The translations under genes were made by a program, and so were the position numbers. This document shows, in pieces, positions 11,289 to 23,890 of a stretch of DNA of 64,000 nt. The notes beneath the pieces were generated by a model, which saw only the letters and a list, made by a program, of their open reading frames with translations, was not told where the DNA came from and made no database searches. Within the stretch, counting starts at the first letter, position 1. Each line of letters starts with the position of its first letter. Source of the stretch: Epiperipatus broadwayi (Eukaryota; Onychophora; Udeonychophora; Euonychophora; Peripatidae); assembly GCA_028023455.1 (NCBI GenBank), contig JAQFVV010000277.1:310001-374000 (forward strand), given 5' to 3'.

Positions 11289-12176
11289 ATATAAACATAC
11301 ACACATTTTGTAAATAATAGATATGAAGTGTTTAAATGATAAAACTTAGTGGTAATTTACATGTATTCTTGTGAATAAACATTAAATCGTTCTTATTTAT
11401 AATTTTTAATGTCTTATCAGTAACATTATTTTTTCCGTTTCCATATATGTCGTTTCCTTCATTCCTTTGAAAAATAATGAATTAAAATTTCACTATATGG
11501 GCAAACTTTTATTATGTTTATATATATAATATAGCTATTATATATATAATAATCCTTTTATCCCTTAAAATAAACCTAACTGACATTAAAAAACGTTTTA
11601 AATTTGTAATTTGTTTTTGTCATTGAATTTTATTGTATAATTGAAGCTCTTCTGCGATAGATTCCTTTAAGTTTTAAACTCAAAAGAAATAACATTATAA
11701 TAGCTAATAAAACTGAAAGAATAAATAAAGAAAGCTATAAAGACTAAGTATTTTCCCGTGTATATATTTGAACTGTTATCAACAATTCCTATGTATATAT
11801 TTGATCTGTTTATCAACAATGTTCTGGGTTAAAATAACAGGGTTATCTTTGTCAAGATTGTTTTTTAAACAGAAATATGTTCTGAAAACATTTTAAATAA
11901 AATTGTAAAAGTGTATCAAGATAAACAAAAGAATTAGTTAATAGCTACATGTGACCGTGTAAACTTTTCGGTTTTAAATAAACTTCGCTTTCAGTTAACT
12001 TCTTATGAAACAAGATTTTTTTTTTCTAAAGTAAAAAGAATTATTAAAAACGCACACATTTTTCAATAATAATATAACCTCAATACTGAATTACAAATTA
12101 GTACTCTTAACTGATGTATTTTTTTAGATAAAAATCAGAATTGTCTAATTGCTCTAGTGTCCACCTTGCTTTAAAT

Positions 12177-12595
12177 CTGGGGTGGGGAACCTTCAGCCCA
12201 TAGGGCAAGTCCAGCTCTCAATCTAACTAGCTCCTAGACCTTTTTACAATCATATATAAAGTATACCACTATAAAATTTCTACACTTTCGAAGTTTTTTT
12301 TTCATATGTCAAATGCGTTGACTGGGAAGCGAACCCGGGCCAGCTGCTTGGAAGGCAGCTATGCTAACCGCTAGGGACCAACGCTTGACACATTTTCGTA
12401 GTTCGGGGCAAATATTGAATTAAGAGTTAAATAAAATAATTTTCTCAGCTACATCGTTTTCTCTCAGAGATAAACTAATTAAATTTTTGATCAAATATAG
12501 TAGGTTAATTTTTAAGTTGATAATTTTGTATGGCCCGCAAATGAGATTTTAAATTTCCAAATAGCTCTTGGCAGAAAAAAGGTTCCCCATCCCTG
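12177..12595. mobile_element. hAT-type MITE, 419 bp, with nested T SINE
   Basis: Ends are CTGGGGTGGGGAACC and GGTTCCCCATCCCTG, with 8-bp TSD CTTTAAAT/CTTTAAAC. Matching subterminal CTTCAGCCC and AGCTCTTGGCAG segments are seen. A T-family SINE sits inside at 12296-12389, so the MITE was already fixed when T was active. Confidence 0.9.
12296..12389 (-). mobile_element. T-family tRNA-like SINE, inserted in hAT MITE
   Basis: On the minus strand: TGTCAAGCGTTGG, A box TGGTCCCTAGCGG (altered), anticodon arm GCTGC-CTTCCAA-GCAGC (formal anticodon TCC), B box GGTTCGCTTCCC and a 3' half ending ACGCATTTGACA. TSD ACACTTTCGAAGTT/ACATTTTCGTAGTT (12282 and 12390; two mismatches in 14). A pyrimidine run on the plus strand is the A tail. 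Confidence 0.88.
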
Positions 12596-12689
12596 CTTTA
12601 AACATTTACAAGTATAATTTTTTAATGGCATATATTTATTGCAATATATATGCGTATATTGCAATATATACAAACAGGACTGCTGCGTG

Positions 12690-14822
12690 CAGATTGTACA
12701 GGACAGAAAGGCACTTCACTATTGGGTCGCTGAGACACCAAGAAAATTAATAAAATTATTAAGAAAAACAATTTTTACTGTTGATATTCCTAATCTTCAG
12801 AAACATTCTAATGAATTTAAATTAGAACTGACAAATCGGTTTCAAGTATTAGTAGAGTTTGAACATGATTCAGATTTGAATGAAATTAATATGAAAATAA
12901 CTGATACACTTTTAAAAACGGCAACAAAGATAGCTGGTAGAAAAAAGCAGCAATTGACCAATAAAATTTTTACTGAGACTAGATAATTTATAAAGAAAAG
13001 AAGGAATATGAAGATATACAAAAATGATGCATTAAAAAGGATTGAATATCTCGAATTTTGTAAAATGGTACGGAAAAGAGTTGAAAATGATATAAGGAAC
13101 TATAACTGTGAACTAGCAAGGAAAGCTGTAGAAGAAAATAAAAGTCTCAAGAATGTAAAACATTTTGGTATTGGTAGGAAATTTATATCTGCAATAAAAA
13201 AAAAGATGGAATTATTACAAAAAGAGAGATGACATTATGAAATGGGTAGAAGACTTTTATCAAGAATTATATAGTAATAAAGAACAAGTACCTCCTATTT
13301 CTATTACATCTTCTGAATTGCCCAGAATTTTAAATGAAGAAGTGAAACGTGCAATTAAATGTATGAAGAAAGGAAAGGCTCTAGATAATGATGGAATTAT
13401 AATTGATATATTAAAAGAAGCAGGTGAAGAAATAGAATTTTTTTTAGCAAAGTTATATACCAAGTGTCTAAATGATAAAGGTGTACCAGGTGATTGGAAG
13501 AATTCAGAAATAATATTAATATTTAAAAAAGGTGATAAAGACGCTATTAGAAAATACAGACCTATCAGCCTTTTATCAGTTTTATACAAAATTTTTACCA
13601 AGATAATTACAACTCATCTACAAAGAACATTGGATTTCCACCAACCAAGGGAACAAGCTGGATTTAAAAGTGGTTTTAGTACAGTAAATAATATCCAGGT
13701 ATTGTGAAAAGTTATAGAAAGGACAAATGAATATGAGTTGCCATTATGTTTTGGATTTGTAGATTATGAAAAGGCATTTGATTCTATAAACATTTCTTCA
13801 GTGATTAAAGCATTGGATAATCAAGGTATAGATCCAGGATATTGTCATATTTTAAAGAATGTTTATAAAAATGCAACAGCAACAATTAGATTACATAATG
13901 ATACTGGGAAAGTCAATATTGAGAAAGGTGTAAGACAAGGTGACTCCATATCTCCAACACTTTTTACAGCAGTGTTGCAAGAAGTATTTTGTGGATTAAA
14001 ATGGGAAACTAAAGGAGTGAAAGTAAATGGAGATTATTTAAGTCATTTATATTTTGCAGATGATGTAGCTGTTTTTGCAAATAATGCTTCAGAGCTGCAG
14101 GAAATGTTGCACGAGTTATCAGATGAAAGTAGGACTCAAGATAAATGTTAAAAAGACTAAAGTAATGTTTAATCAATTTGCTCAAAATATGAAAATAAAG
14201 ATTGATTATAATGAATTAGAAGTTAACAGTTATAAATACCTTGGTCAGATTATTAATACAGATGGAAACATAATGGATGAAATTAGTCACAGAATTAAAC
14301 TTGTTTGGAGTGCTTTTGGTAGAAATAACTTGATACTAAAAGGAAATATACCTATGTGTTGGAAAAGGAAAGTTTTTAAAAAATGTATTTTACCAGTTCT
14401 TACTTATGGATCTGAGACTTGGACACTTACTAGAAGAGCAATACAGAGACTCCAGACTACTCAAAGAAGTATGGAGAGATGCATGTTGGGAGTAACAAGA
14501 AAAGATTGAAAATGCAATGTATGGGTAAGAGAACAAACAGGTGTTACTGACTTCAATAAAAAAATTAAAAAGATTGGAGTTGGACTGGGCATATTGCTAG
14601 AAGAGATGATAATAGATAGACAATTGAAATCTTAACCTGGATTCCAAGGGATTTTAAAAGACCCAGAAAGAGACCACATGTGAGATGGATGGATGAAATA
14701 AGAAAGTGTGCAGAGATGATATGGAGAAGAGAAGCTAAAGATCGGAGAAGATGGATTAAACTTGGAGAGACCTTCACCCTGCAGTAGATTGATAATGGTT
14801 GATGGTGATGATGATGATGTGT
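12690..14822 (+). mobile_element. RTE-clade LINE, best copy, 5'-truncated
   Basis: A ~2.1-kb non-LTR retrotransposon lacking most of its endonuclease domain. The coding sequence runs in broken frames from about 12690 to 14790, followed by a very short 3' UTR and a GATGATGATGAT tail (14806-14818), the usual RTE ending. The reverse transcriptase and C-terminal region are described in the pseudogene entry. The 5' boundary is uncertain; the AT-rich GCAATATATA palindrome at 12639-12670 lies just upstream. No TSD was recognised. Confidence 0.88.
12780..14790 (+). pseudogene. RTE ORF2 pseudogene: linker, reverse transcriptase, C-terminus
   Basis: Successive open segments are 12639-12986, 13008-13232, 13237-13707, 13738-14151 and 14075-14509. 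The first ends with the EFKLELTNRFQVL linker that follows the endonuclease in this clade. The third contains KYRPISLLSVLYKIFTKII and EQAGFKSGFST (RT fingers). The fourth has FVDYEKAFDS (first catalytic Asp), KGVRQGDSISPTLF and YFADD at 14050-14064 (catalytic Asp pair), so the core catalytic residues survive. The fifth has FKYLG-like NSYKYLGQII and YGSETWTLT. The C-terminal WVREQTGVTD region (about 14520 on) is out of frame. Frame breaks, the stop at 13705-13707 and the 14.1-kb frameshift make it inactive. Assignment to RTE rests on motif recall, not a search. Confidence 0.9.
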
Positions 14823-14839
14823 AAATAAAATTGCTTACA

Positions 14840-15255
14840 CTTTCGAATCATTTCATTGTTAGAAATACAATCAGAGTGTAAATATTTTTTATTTAAATAT
14901 AAGAGGAATAACTCTGGTTTCGAATTTCTAGGCATGAGCTCGAAATATACTCTTATCATTATGTTAAATCGAACAGACCAGACCGATACCATTTTGTCAT
15001 GATAGGTAATAAAATTTGTATGTAAATGTTTAAATTTCAAATCACTTTATTCCTAGAAACACATTCTGATTGTAAATATTTATTATTTAAACATAAGAGG
15101 AATATTTTTTTACTTAAACTTATTGTGGCAATTGCTCTAGTCTCCAAAGATATTTCATAGATACTCTACCATTACACAAAACTGAACAGGCTGATGCTCT
15201 TTTGTCACAACAATTATAAAACTCATATGTAAATGTTTAGATTTCTGAATCATTT
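14840..15255 (+). repeat. Two diverged ~200-bp tandem units
   Basis: Units start near 14840 and 15040. Each has TTTCRAATCA, a TAGAAA.ACA...CTGATTGTAAATATTT block, ATAAGAGGAATA, a gAACAG.C.GA.. segment, TTTTGTCA and TATGTAAATGTTTA. A third start (TTTCTGAATCATTTTTATT) follows at about 15243 and then fades. They begin immediately after the RTE tail. A stretch at 12140-12160 (AATTGCTCTAGTGTCC) resembles part of unit 2. Confidence 0.7.
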
Positions 15256-15498
15256 TTATTTGAATATCCTAATTTATATAAAAAGTAACATATTATTAAT
15301 AATTTATGTAAAAATAAAATTTTATTTTAAAATATTGCCTCATAACTAAGGTAATACTACATATAATGAGATAATTTTTATCAATAATGTTTTACAAGCT
15401 TTAAATGTATTGTTCACTTGGGAATACTGATAGAGTGTTTCCATAGAAATGCTAGGTCTGGGTTTTATGCTGTGTTGTGCCAACATTTTTTTAATAGT

Positions 15499-15511
15499 GT
15501 TGTTGTTGTTG

Positions 15512-15549
<38 letters not shown>

Positions 15550-15567
15550 GTTGTTGTTGTTGTTGTC
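15499..15567 (+). repeat. Compound trinucleotide microsatellite
   Basis: (GTT)n then (ATT)n then (GTT)n, uninterrupted except at the transitions. The small ORF across it encodes only Val/Ile runs and is not a gene. Confidence 0.95.
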
Positions 15568-15804
15568 CTGTATTATTTTCTTACATGTTTTACTAAATGG
15601 CTTTTCCTATTTTTAATAACGATGTTATCTTCTTTTTTTTTTTTTTAAATACAGTATTAGCTTTTTATGTGTTCTCTAGCTAAAAACTCATAATTGATTC
15701 ATAAGGGTTTTTAGTGGCTTCTAAAAATTTATTGTATTAACAATCTGAGTACAAACATTTAAAATTCTTTCCTTATATAAATCCTGAGTAAATCTTTAAT
15801 TGTC

Positions 15805-16245
15805 ATACTGTATAATAAAGTATAATATATTGTAACCAGTTGGCTACATAGCTGCATTAAAAATAATTAGATAATTGGCAGGTTTAGTTTAGAATTATTT
15901 AAGTAATGGGGAAAATACATATTTTTATAATGAGTCTTCAATTAACTAAATATTTTAAGTCCCAATATGATAGTATAAAAATTCACAAACATTAAAATTT
16001 GTTAAACAATAATATAATTTTAATATGGGAATATTTTAATAAGTTATAAATGATTGTAGAAGGGAGAGAAAATTGTAAAAGAAAGTAAACAAGTTTTTTA
16101 ACTGTCTCTTTGATAATTATAACTAATTAGTAGTTTTAATTTAAACTATTTTCTCTTTTTTACAAATTATTTAATGAATATTAATTTTAATCTTTTAAGA
16201 GAAATAAAGTTTTATGTTTAAGAATATTTTTAAAAAGAAAGTAGG
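15805..16245 (+). repeat. Dispersed repeat D, copy 1
   Basis: About 440 bp similar, in order, to 21490-21995: AGTTGGCTA.ATA.CTG.ATT then AAAAATAATTAG; GGTTTAGT.TAGAATTATT; AGAGAGAAAA; AAATTATTTAATGAATATTA; GAGAAATAAAGTTTT and GTTTAAGA. No TSD, coding capacity or promoter motif was seen, so the class is unknown. Confidence 0.7.
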
Positions 16246-16737
16246 TCGAAGATAAGAGTGTGACTGCTCTTGTCTTTTAAAGTCGTTAATCTTGTGTTAA
16301 GATTTGTAGAGGTCCCTACTGTTGCATCTAGGCACATAGTCTTAAGGTTATAGCCTTAATATACTGTATATTACTTAAATACCATAATAGTATATTTTAT
16401 TATTGAACAAAAACAAGAAAGGCTATTTTTGTTTAAAGAAAATGTAAACAAGTTTATTTGTGAGAGGTTGGATTTTTAAACGTATTTTTATTAAGTTGTT
16501 GCTAATGGAATTATTTAAACACAATTTTTTTAAAAAAGATACTGCCTGTATTTTATTAACATGGGATTATTGTAACACCTGTACAACTTAACATGTAACC
16601 ACTCTATTGGGAAAATGCCTTTAAAATTCTTTATCTATACTAGTGAGGGATCCAATTGTTTGACTTTTTTACTTATTATAATTTGTCATTAAACAAAAGA
16701 CACTGCAAGGTGTGTTGTAATGGTTTCTAAAAAAATA

Positions 16738-16860
16738 GTCAAGCTTTGTTAGCCGAGAAGTCATCGCAGCTGCCTTGCAAGCAAGTAGTTGGTTGCAGAC
16801 GGTTGTGGATTCGCGTCCCGGCCAATGCTATGACATATGAAAAAATAAAATAAAAAAAAT
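16738..16860 (+). mobile_element. T-family tRNA-like SINE, TGC-loop subtype
   Basis: Begins GTCAAGCTTTGTTAGCCGAG, with A box TAGCCGAGAAG, anticodon arm GCTGC-CTTGCAA-GCAAG (formal anticodon TGC), a long variable-like insert (TAGTTGGTTGCAGACGG) and B box GGATTCGCGTCCC. The 3' half is GGCCAATGCTATGACATATG with an A-rich tail. This subtype has a longer variable region, like class II (Leu/Ser) tRNAs. The TSD is obscured by flanking A runs. Confidence 0.85.
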
Positions 16861-17034
16861 TTATTGAATAAATAATCTAAGTATAAAAACTTCTGCCTTT
16901 AAGTAAATGTAAGATAAATCCTTAAAATACCTAGATATCTGAAATAACATCCTTACAAAAAAATTCTATTACTGCGATTTGAAATGACCCAAAGTAAAAA
17001 ACAAGATGGTTAGGCTCAATTTAATTAAAATTAA

Positions 17035-17606
17035 TTGCTATTTATCACATTGCAGCCACCAAACTTCACCCACCCTAATACCAATGCGGATGACCCAATA
17101 CTAGGGATTACTAATAAAAAGCTGATTTCATGTTTTAAATGTTGGAACATGGAAACAAAATTTCTAGAACTGCTGATAAAGATAAACACAGATGCAATGC
17201 CAACAAATGCCTTTCTCTATTACAAATGACACGTCACAAAAATTAATCCAATTTGTAACATATGCTATAGACAGGAGGAAAGGTTTGAACATATGATTCC
17301 TGTTTGCCTTGTATTAAGTAACCTAAGAAACACTATATATAAAAATACCAAAATAGACTACCACCAAATCATGTCCATAAAAAACTTCCTAAAACACCAA
17401 CCAATTGCAGTGTCAGATTGTCCATATATCTAACATATGCTCTATAGACAGTCAGGCATATGAAGATCTTCACCTTATCCAACCTAGATGATAGCACCTT
17501 CTTTACTCAGAAAATTTTAGAAATGAAGAATAGAGACCAAATGCTATCCAGCAAAAGAAGATATGAGGACACGTGGAACTTGTTTCATGTCCCACAACCA
17601 CCCTAG
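17035..17606 (+). pseudogene. LINE ORF2 C-terminal relic with zinc-knuckle-like motif
   Basis: Frame 17035-17433, with one internal stop at 17227-17229, encodes FLELLIKINTDAMPTNAFLY, then PICNICYRQEERFEHMIPVC, which fits the C-x2-C...EH...C pattern (zf-RVT-like) at the end of several LINE polymerases. After a frameshift, 17460-17606 continues with MKIFTLSNLDDSTFF and KNRDQMLSSKRRYEDTWNLF before a stop. Base composition is richer in C than the surroundings, consistent with decayed coding sequence. It differs from the RTE elements here, which lack this motif. The clade is not determined. No RT core remains upstream. Confidence 0.6.
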
Positions 17607-18760
17607 AAGCTCTCCACAGAACAAACCAACACTGCATTAAACAAACTTCAACCTAGGTACAAGATATACATGGAATGAACTCAGCAACAACTGAAATCAA
17701 TTTATCCTTAGGGTCTTATAGACATTGGCTTTACTTTTATATTCCCTATTTAGTATATTCATTATAACCTTTGAACAATAATTAGAAAATAATAAATTTC
17801 TTAAGATAAAGTTAGGAGGGTTAATATGTAAATAAAAAGCTAAAAATGTAAATAATTATAATTTTTTAATATTTTATTGTGTCTTTGGTTAACAAAATTA
17901 TATAGAATTTATTGTTTTAATTAACTAATTTCATTTCATGAAAGGGGGGGGGGTCTCTTTCACATGATAAAAACATTTAGATATATATATAAATTTTACT
18001 TGGAAATATAGATATATTAAAATTGCACATATTAGTACTTCTAATATATAAATAATTGCTTATTCATTATAAATATGATTTTGTGCAATTTTATTGAATC
18101 AATATTTGATAAAACAAACTACAATATATATAATGCAAAAAATATATATTTTATGTTTTATTGCAAATCCATTAATAATATCATGCTAATTATATTATTT
18201 TTTGTGTATTATGATTCAATACATAAGAATGCTAATGAAGTGTTGGTTTCACATTAACATGACCAAAATATTCTGAAATATTTAGATAAACAAGTAAACA
18301 ACATAAGTGAAAAATCTACATTACCACATATTAATACATCTACAATTGTATTACTTCACATGTAATATTCATTATCGGACTTATAAATTAAAGAGACAAA
18401 AAAAGAAAATTTCATTTCATTTAGCATGTGATAAAATGTTTTACTTTTTTAAAGCCATAAATCAAGCAGATTGGGGACCTTGATAAATGTGAGGTCATGT
18501 GCCATTGCAATGCACTCAGGTCAGTTCTGTTCATGAGACTAGATGCACTGAAATTGATCTTGCACAAAGATGCCTCACACCTATGCACTGGACCTGTATA
18601 CAGTTAGACTACTAATATTAACAACAGAACATTATGCTCCTAGCCTAAATAATACAACACAAGATCAGATCTACCTTCTGGTGATGTCTAATGTAAACTC
18701 AAGTAATCAGTAATTTCCAGATGCATATAAAATCTTATTTTTAGCATTTAAATAAGCATT
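17607..18760. other. AT-rich spacer
   Basis: Nothing recognised except a G10 tract at 17944-17953. The 60-codon ORF at 18075-18257 is low-complexity Ile/Asn/Tyr and is treated as chance. The stretch 18460-18620 is less AT-rich but matches no family here. Confidence 0.5.
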
Positions 18761-19128
18761 TATTTTTATAGCGCTGTCTTATAAATTGTAATACATTAAA
18801 GATCAGCCTTTACAAGCTATTGTGCATGCGCTTTTTACGAGTGTTAATAATAAATGAATACTTTCATTCCCAACAGAAGATATAGTATTTATGAAAGAAT
18901 AAAATGAATCCACTTATTCTTTCCAACCCAAATGCTTATATATGGGCAAATCTTAAGTACTGGAAATGAAAGTGTGAGGATAGACCACTCACTTTAAATT
19001 ACTGTTTACGATGTCTGAATGAATGACGTCGACGAAATTATCTAAAATTTACTAAACATCACTCTCAAATAAAACTTAAACATATGTAAATAAGCATTTA
19101 TTTTTATAGCGCTATGTCTTTTAAATTC
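18756..19128 (+). repeat. Short direct repeat pair
   Basis: AAATAAGCATTTATTTTTAT followed by AGCGCT occurs at about 18751 and again at about 19086. About 40 bases are shared, roughly 330 bp apart. It may be the edge of a small element; no TSD logic fits. Confidence 0.6.
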
Positions 19129-19129
19129 T

Positions 19130-19300
19130 CCATTCTCAGGTGGTTTACTGCATTCCTTCCAAGTTTGAATTCCAAGCCTCATTGATAAAGACAAAAGCCA
19201 GAAATTAGACTGAGGGTGAGAATTTAAATACTAAGGATAGTAGTTTTATATAATTCAGATAATCATTGATTACTCAAATTTACACTAAATGATGCTAGAG
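19130..19300 (+). repeat. M/Z family, Z-type copy
   Basis: Contains the core CATTGATAAAGACAAAAGCC and CCAGAAATTAGACTGAG, then a 3' part CAGATAATCATTGATTACTC and ACACTAAATGATGCTAGAG. No inverted ends. The TSD is not apparent. Confidence 0.6.
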
Positions 19301-20352
19301 TATAGAGCTACTATTGTCTTAAACCATCATTAACCCAAAATCCCTGGTTTCAGAATGTTTTGGATTTGTGATTTTATGCTTTTTAACCCTTTTTCTCTTT
19401 GTTATCTACAAGCTCTACTTAAAACAATTTTATTGTCTGTACTTTGTATATATTGAAATATATTTTGTAAATTATATACTTATTTTATTATAATATAACA
19501 CTTTAAAATAAAGAATATGTTTTTATTTACATCAGTACAAAATTTTGACATAGTTATAATTAAAACAATGAATCAAAACAATACTTTGCAATTGTGTTTA
19601 AGCAATAAACTTTTTTTTAAAATTAGTGGTATTTAGAATAATGGGTACTTGTAAGTATTAGACCTGCTGTGATGAAAAACAATGTTACAAACTAATGTTT
19701 AAATAAATATGGAATTAAACACATGCAATGTTGTAAAAAGTAGAATAATTCCTTTTTTATGTGAATATTAGATAAAATTCTGATCAGGAGACAGTTGTTA
19801 CTTGAAATGTTGCTTTCGCTACTAATTTAAAATATGCTGTGATGTCATAAAGGATGAAAGTAAGGTGTACATGTGATCTACTGTGCAGCTTTAATTTCTG
19901 CCAATTGACATTTTTGAATGACTTTTTTCGCCAATGGAATGCTTAAAATTTGAGAACTGCCCTCCATCGAGAATGATGCAGTTCACTACTATCAAAAGAT
20001 GATCATAGATTGGAAAAACTATGTACAAGAAGTTTGTGAGCATAGCATGTTATACCAAGAAAAATGCAAAATCTTTCAGAAGTGACAACTCGTAAGTTGC
20101 AAAAATATGAAAATTTTTGTGTAAATTATAGCTATGCTTTTGTTTACATTTTGCAGGGAAAAAAAAATTTGTCCATCCCAGTGACTGTAAGAAATAACAT
20201 TTGCTTTTCTTTTTTATTGGAATTAATATATATTGCTAAACATTTAGTTGTTGCAACATCACTTCCGCAAATAAAGTATTAGGTCACTATTTTGTATGGT
20301 TAGTTCTCATTATTTTGCAAATGACTTGATTTGCTTTAAAACTTAAATACAT

Positions 20353-21283
20353 ATTTAGTGTTTTCTCAAAGGTTTGTAATGATGATGTTTTATTTATATA
20401 TTGGATTATTTCCATCATCTAATATGAGTATTGAATGTCTTTAGAAAAATGTAACTTTATTTAAACATTCCAAATACATTCAACTGTTATTAATAGCTCA
20501 CAGGTTAATATATGCTCAATGTTTTGAGAGGTATTATTCTACTCTCTTTTTCAGATGTTGCTGGTCTAACCAATGACAGTACTGTCATGGGAATCAAACC
20601 TGAACCCTTAGATTCTTAGTATTGAATTTTTTAAGATAATGCTCTAACCAATTGAGCCATCCTGCTAAAGGCAAGTCAGTAGAAATTTTATATACTTATC
20701 TATGAGGCTGCTCCTGATGTCTCTGCTTTTTTCTAAGAGCAAAATGGATTAGGGTTTTCCATACATTATGTATAGTCACACAAGGTTGGTTTTTGGGATT
20801 GTTTGCCCTTGTCATATGAGCAGCTTCTTTAAGGAAGAAATGGTACAAAGAAGAAAATTTAAGGAAGCTGCCCACAATGGCAAACAATCCCATAAGTCAA
20901 CATAATGTGACTGTACATAATGTATGGAAACCACTAATCAATTTTTACTCTTAGGAAAAAGTGGAGAAACCTCATAGATAAGTATATGAAATTTCTACTG
21001 ATTGTTGCTTTTGACAGGATGATTCAGTTGGTTAGAGCATTACCTTATCAATACTCAAGAATATAAGGGTCCAGGTTCAATTCCCATGCTAGTCCTATCA
21101 CTAGTCAGGCTAGCAATACCTGGAAAAGAGGGGAGAATAATATCCCTCAAAACAATATGCATATACTAACTTGTGTGCTATTACTAACAGTTGAATGCAT
21201 TTGGAATATTTAAATAAAGTTACATTTTTCTAAAGACATTCAATACTCATATTAGGTGATGGAAATAGTCCAATATATAAATA
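20353..21283. repeat. Inverted pair of family V, ~930 bp
   Basis: The left arm (20353-20664, minus) and right arm (21013-21283, plus) are V copies with tRNA-like heads facing the centre: GGATGGCTCAATTGGTTAGAG (on minus) and GGATGATTCAGTTGGTTAG (on plus), with B box GGTTCAATTCCC at about 21073. The 20690-21000 spacer is also palindromic (centre about 20840; CTTATCTATGAGG against CCTCATAGATAAG). The small ORF on the minus strand there has a mirror image on the other arm and is not a gene. Confidence 0.8.
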
Positions 21284-21489
21284 CAATTAAATAGGTATTT
21301 GTTTATTTCCACTAAGTAAAGTTACAGGTCATGATTTTCTACCAAATAGTTACTTGTCATCATTTATCAAACTGAAGAGCCAATGCAGATATTATTTTAC
21401 AAGATCCCAAGATCAGAAAGTTATTGATGTGATATTTCACAGTAGGTTTAATATATAAGTATCAAATAATGATATTCTGCCTGTACATA

Positions 21490-21995
21490 TATTAGTAGAT
21501 TTGTATACATTACATATAATCAGTTGGCTAAATAACTGTATTAAAAATAATTAGTTAGGTGGCAGCATGTTGCTCAGGTTTAGTATAGAATTATTGAAAT
21601 AATCAGGGAAATAATATTTAATTATCCCATGCATATTTTTTATGATGTGTCCCCAATTGGATAAATATTTTATTTTTCTTTCCACATAATACTAGGAACA
21701 TTCTAGACAATTTTTTTTAATAATTTGTCAAATCTTTTTTAATCTGTAATATGCATATTTCAATATATATTGTAAATGTTGGTTGAAGAGAGAGAAAAGT
21801 ATAAAATCATATAAATAGTTTTTTTTATTCTCGCTCTTCAACAAATTTATTTTATTAACAGTTGGTCTTAATTTTTTTTTAAAAAGGGTACTAAAAGAAA
21901 ATATTTATTTTTTTGTAAATTATTTAATAGATATTAATTTAACCTTAAAAGAGAGATAAAGTTTTGTGTTTAAGAGTACTTTAAAAAAAATAGGA
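21490..21995 (+). repeat. Dispersed repeat D, copy 2
   Basis: The second copy of the unassigned repeat at 15805-16245, in the same orientation and ~5.7 kb away. It is slightly longer, with insertions of GGTGGCAGCATGTTGCTC and extra T runs. Confidence 0.7.
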
Positions 21996-23890
21996 TTTTA
22001 ATATTTTGGTAAATTTTATGTTTAATTAATCAGAGTTGTTTTTTTTCTTTATCTCTCTTCAATGCAAAAAAAAAAAAAAATCAAATCAGTGCAATATCTT
22101 GTTTTCCTTTTGCAAAAATAAAATAATTAGAAAGTAATGTCAAGAATTTTATGATGTTAATTTTAGTTCTTGACTTGTTTTTCAATGTCTATAATTAAGA
22201 AGGGAAATAGTTGAACAATTGTATTTGTAAAAAATTACATAATTTGTTATAAAAATTATCAGATTATAGATAGATTGTGATTGGCTTGTAGGCAAAATTA
22301 TTCTAGAAGAAAAATAATGTTGGGGGATGAATAAGTCAGAAGACACAAGGGTCTAGTAGAAATTATTCCTTACCTAATTATTGAAGAGAATAGTCGAGTC
22401 TTAATTTATGCTGAAAAATATGATTGGAAAAGAAATTATTCATAACTTAGCTGTGAAGAGAGAGCAGCCAAGTCTTAATACAGATGCTAAAGAAAAAAGA
22501 AACAGAAGTTATAACTAAGCTATTGCATAGTACAACAAAGGTTTTAAAGAACCTTTTAGAATCCTATGAGTTTTGGCATAAAAATGTTTGCTAAATTCAG
22601 CTAAAAGCTAGACATCATCTTTCTCCATGTAAGCTGCCTTCACTAGAGTAAAAATATGAAGAAGTTACTCCCCTAAAGTAATCTGCAATCTTGTCTTCAA
22701 CCAAGAGCATATGTCTTTATCTGTGTTGATTCACCTGGAAATTCAAGAAGAAAACCCAATAGTTAAAATTTTTTATTTTTAACCTGCAATTACTGCAAAC
22801 GAAGAAAAGGGAAAATTAACCACACATATCTCTAGAAATCTTCAAGAAAAAACTTTATTGAAATAAACTGAAAACTGCAACATGAAAGAAGGACTCCATA
22901 AAAGATAAAGCTATGATTAAAGATATTTTTTTTGTGTGTGCACTAAATTTTTATTTATAGTAAAAAAGTAAAAAAGATTTTTTGTTGTTGTTTTTGTAAG
23001 AATTAATAATTTTAAATATTTTCATTAAGTTAATAGTTTTAAACTATGAAATTTTTTTTTTTTAAAATCCAGTCTATTTTTTTTTCAAAATTATGAAATA
23101 GTTTTTAGAAAATTTATTTTTTTATAAATTTAATTTTTTTTGAAAACATGTTTTTCTCTCTTCCTTTATTTTCCCTCCTACAAAAAAGAGGTTAATTAAA
23201 CTAAATCAAATGTTGTTATCTTTGATGTTGAAAATATTGTTTTCCAAATTATTTTAAGAAATAATTGAATTAAAATTAATTTATGAAATGATTGATTGTA
23301 ATTTTATGAAAATATATAGTTTGGATGAAATAAATGTTTTAAATTTCATACTATCATATCATTTTTTTTGTTTATGTTAATCAATTAGTTATTAAATATT
23401 TTCTATTCTATCCAATTCTGTTTAATAAATTGCTGTGTGTGTGACTTTATTTCATGACAGCTTAATGTTCTAGGGTATTTTTAAATGATCCCAATAAAAT
23501 TATTTATTTATAAATTGGGTAAACCTATGAATTATTTGAAGTGATTTATAATAAGCTGCTTTATTTATTTATCTCTTGCTCATAGTAATAATTTATATAG
23601 TTTTTGCTTCCTGAGCCAGATTTGTGCATAACAGTTATATGGAGTAGGGGGTTATCTTTAGTCTTATAGGCATCCAGATGATGATGATTCTAGTTGGCAT
23701 AAAAACAATATCATTTAAAGTCCATGCACTACATTGCATTTTAATTATTTCTTTAGAAATTTAGTTTATAGTTGACCAATACATTAATGGTACTAAATGG
23801 CCAGTTGGTTAGGATGTTTTTAGTATCTCAGTATTATTTGACTTATTGTTGTATTTTGATGGGGTTTCACTTAAGTATGCTTATACAAAT
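21996..23890. other. AT-rich spacer, no gene recognised
   Basis: Long A and T runs. The part at 22320-22900 is purine-rich and less AT-rich but has stops in all frames and matches no repeat here. It could be untranslated or unique non-coding sequence. Confidence 0.4.

Noticed and set aside
13260-13601. 113-codon ORF antisense to the RTE reverse transcriptase
   Set aside because: It is a shadow of the sense-strand RT coding frame, which carries the recognisable motifs.
15418-15648. ORF with long Val and Ile runs
   Set aside because: It is the translation of a GTT/ATT microsatellite.
20696-20893. 65-codon minus-strand ORF in the spacer of the V inverted pair
   Set aside because: The same DNA is inverted a few bases away as part of a palindrome, and there is no other coding support.
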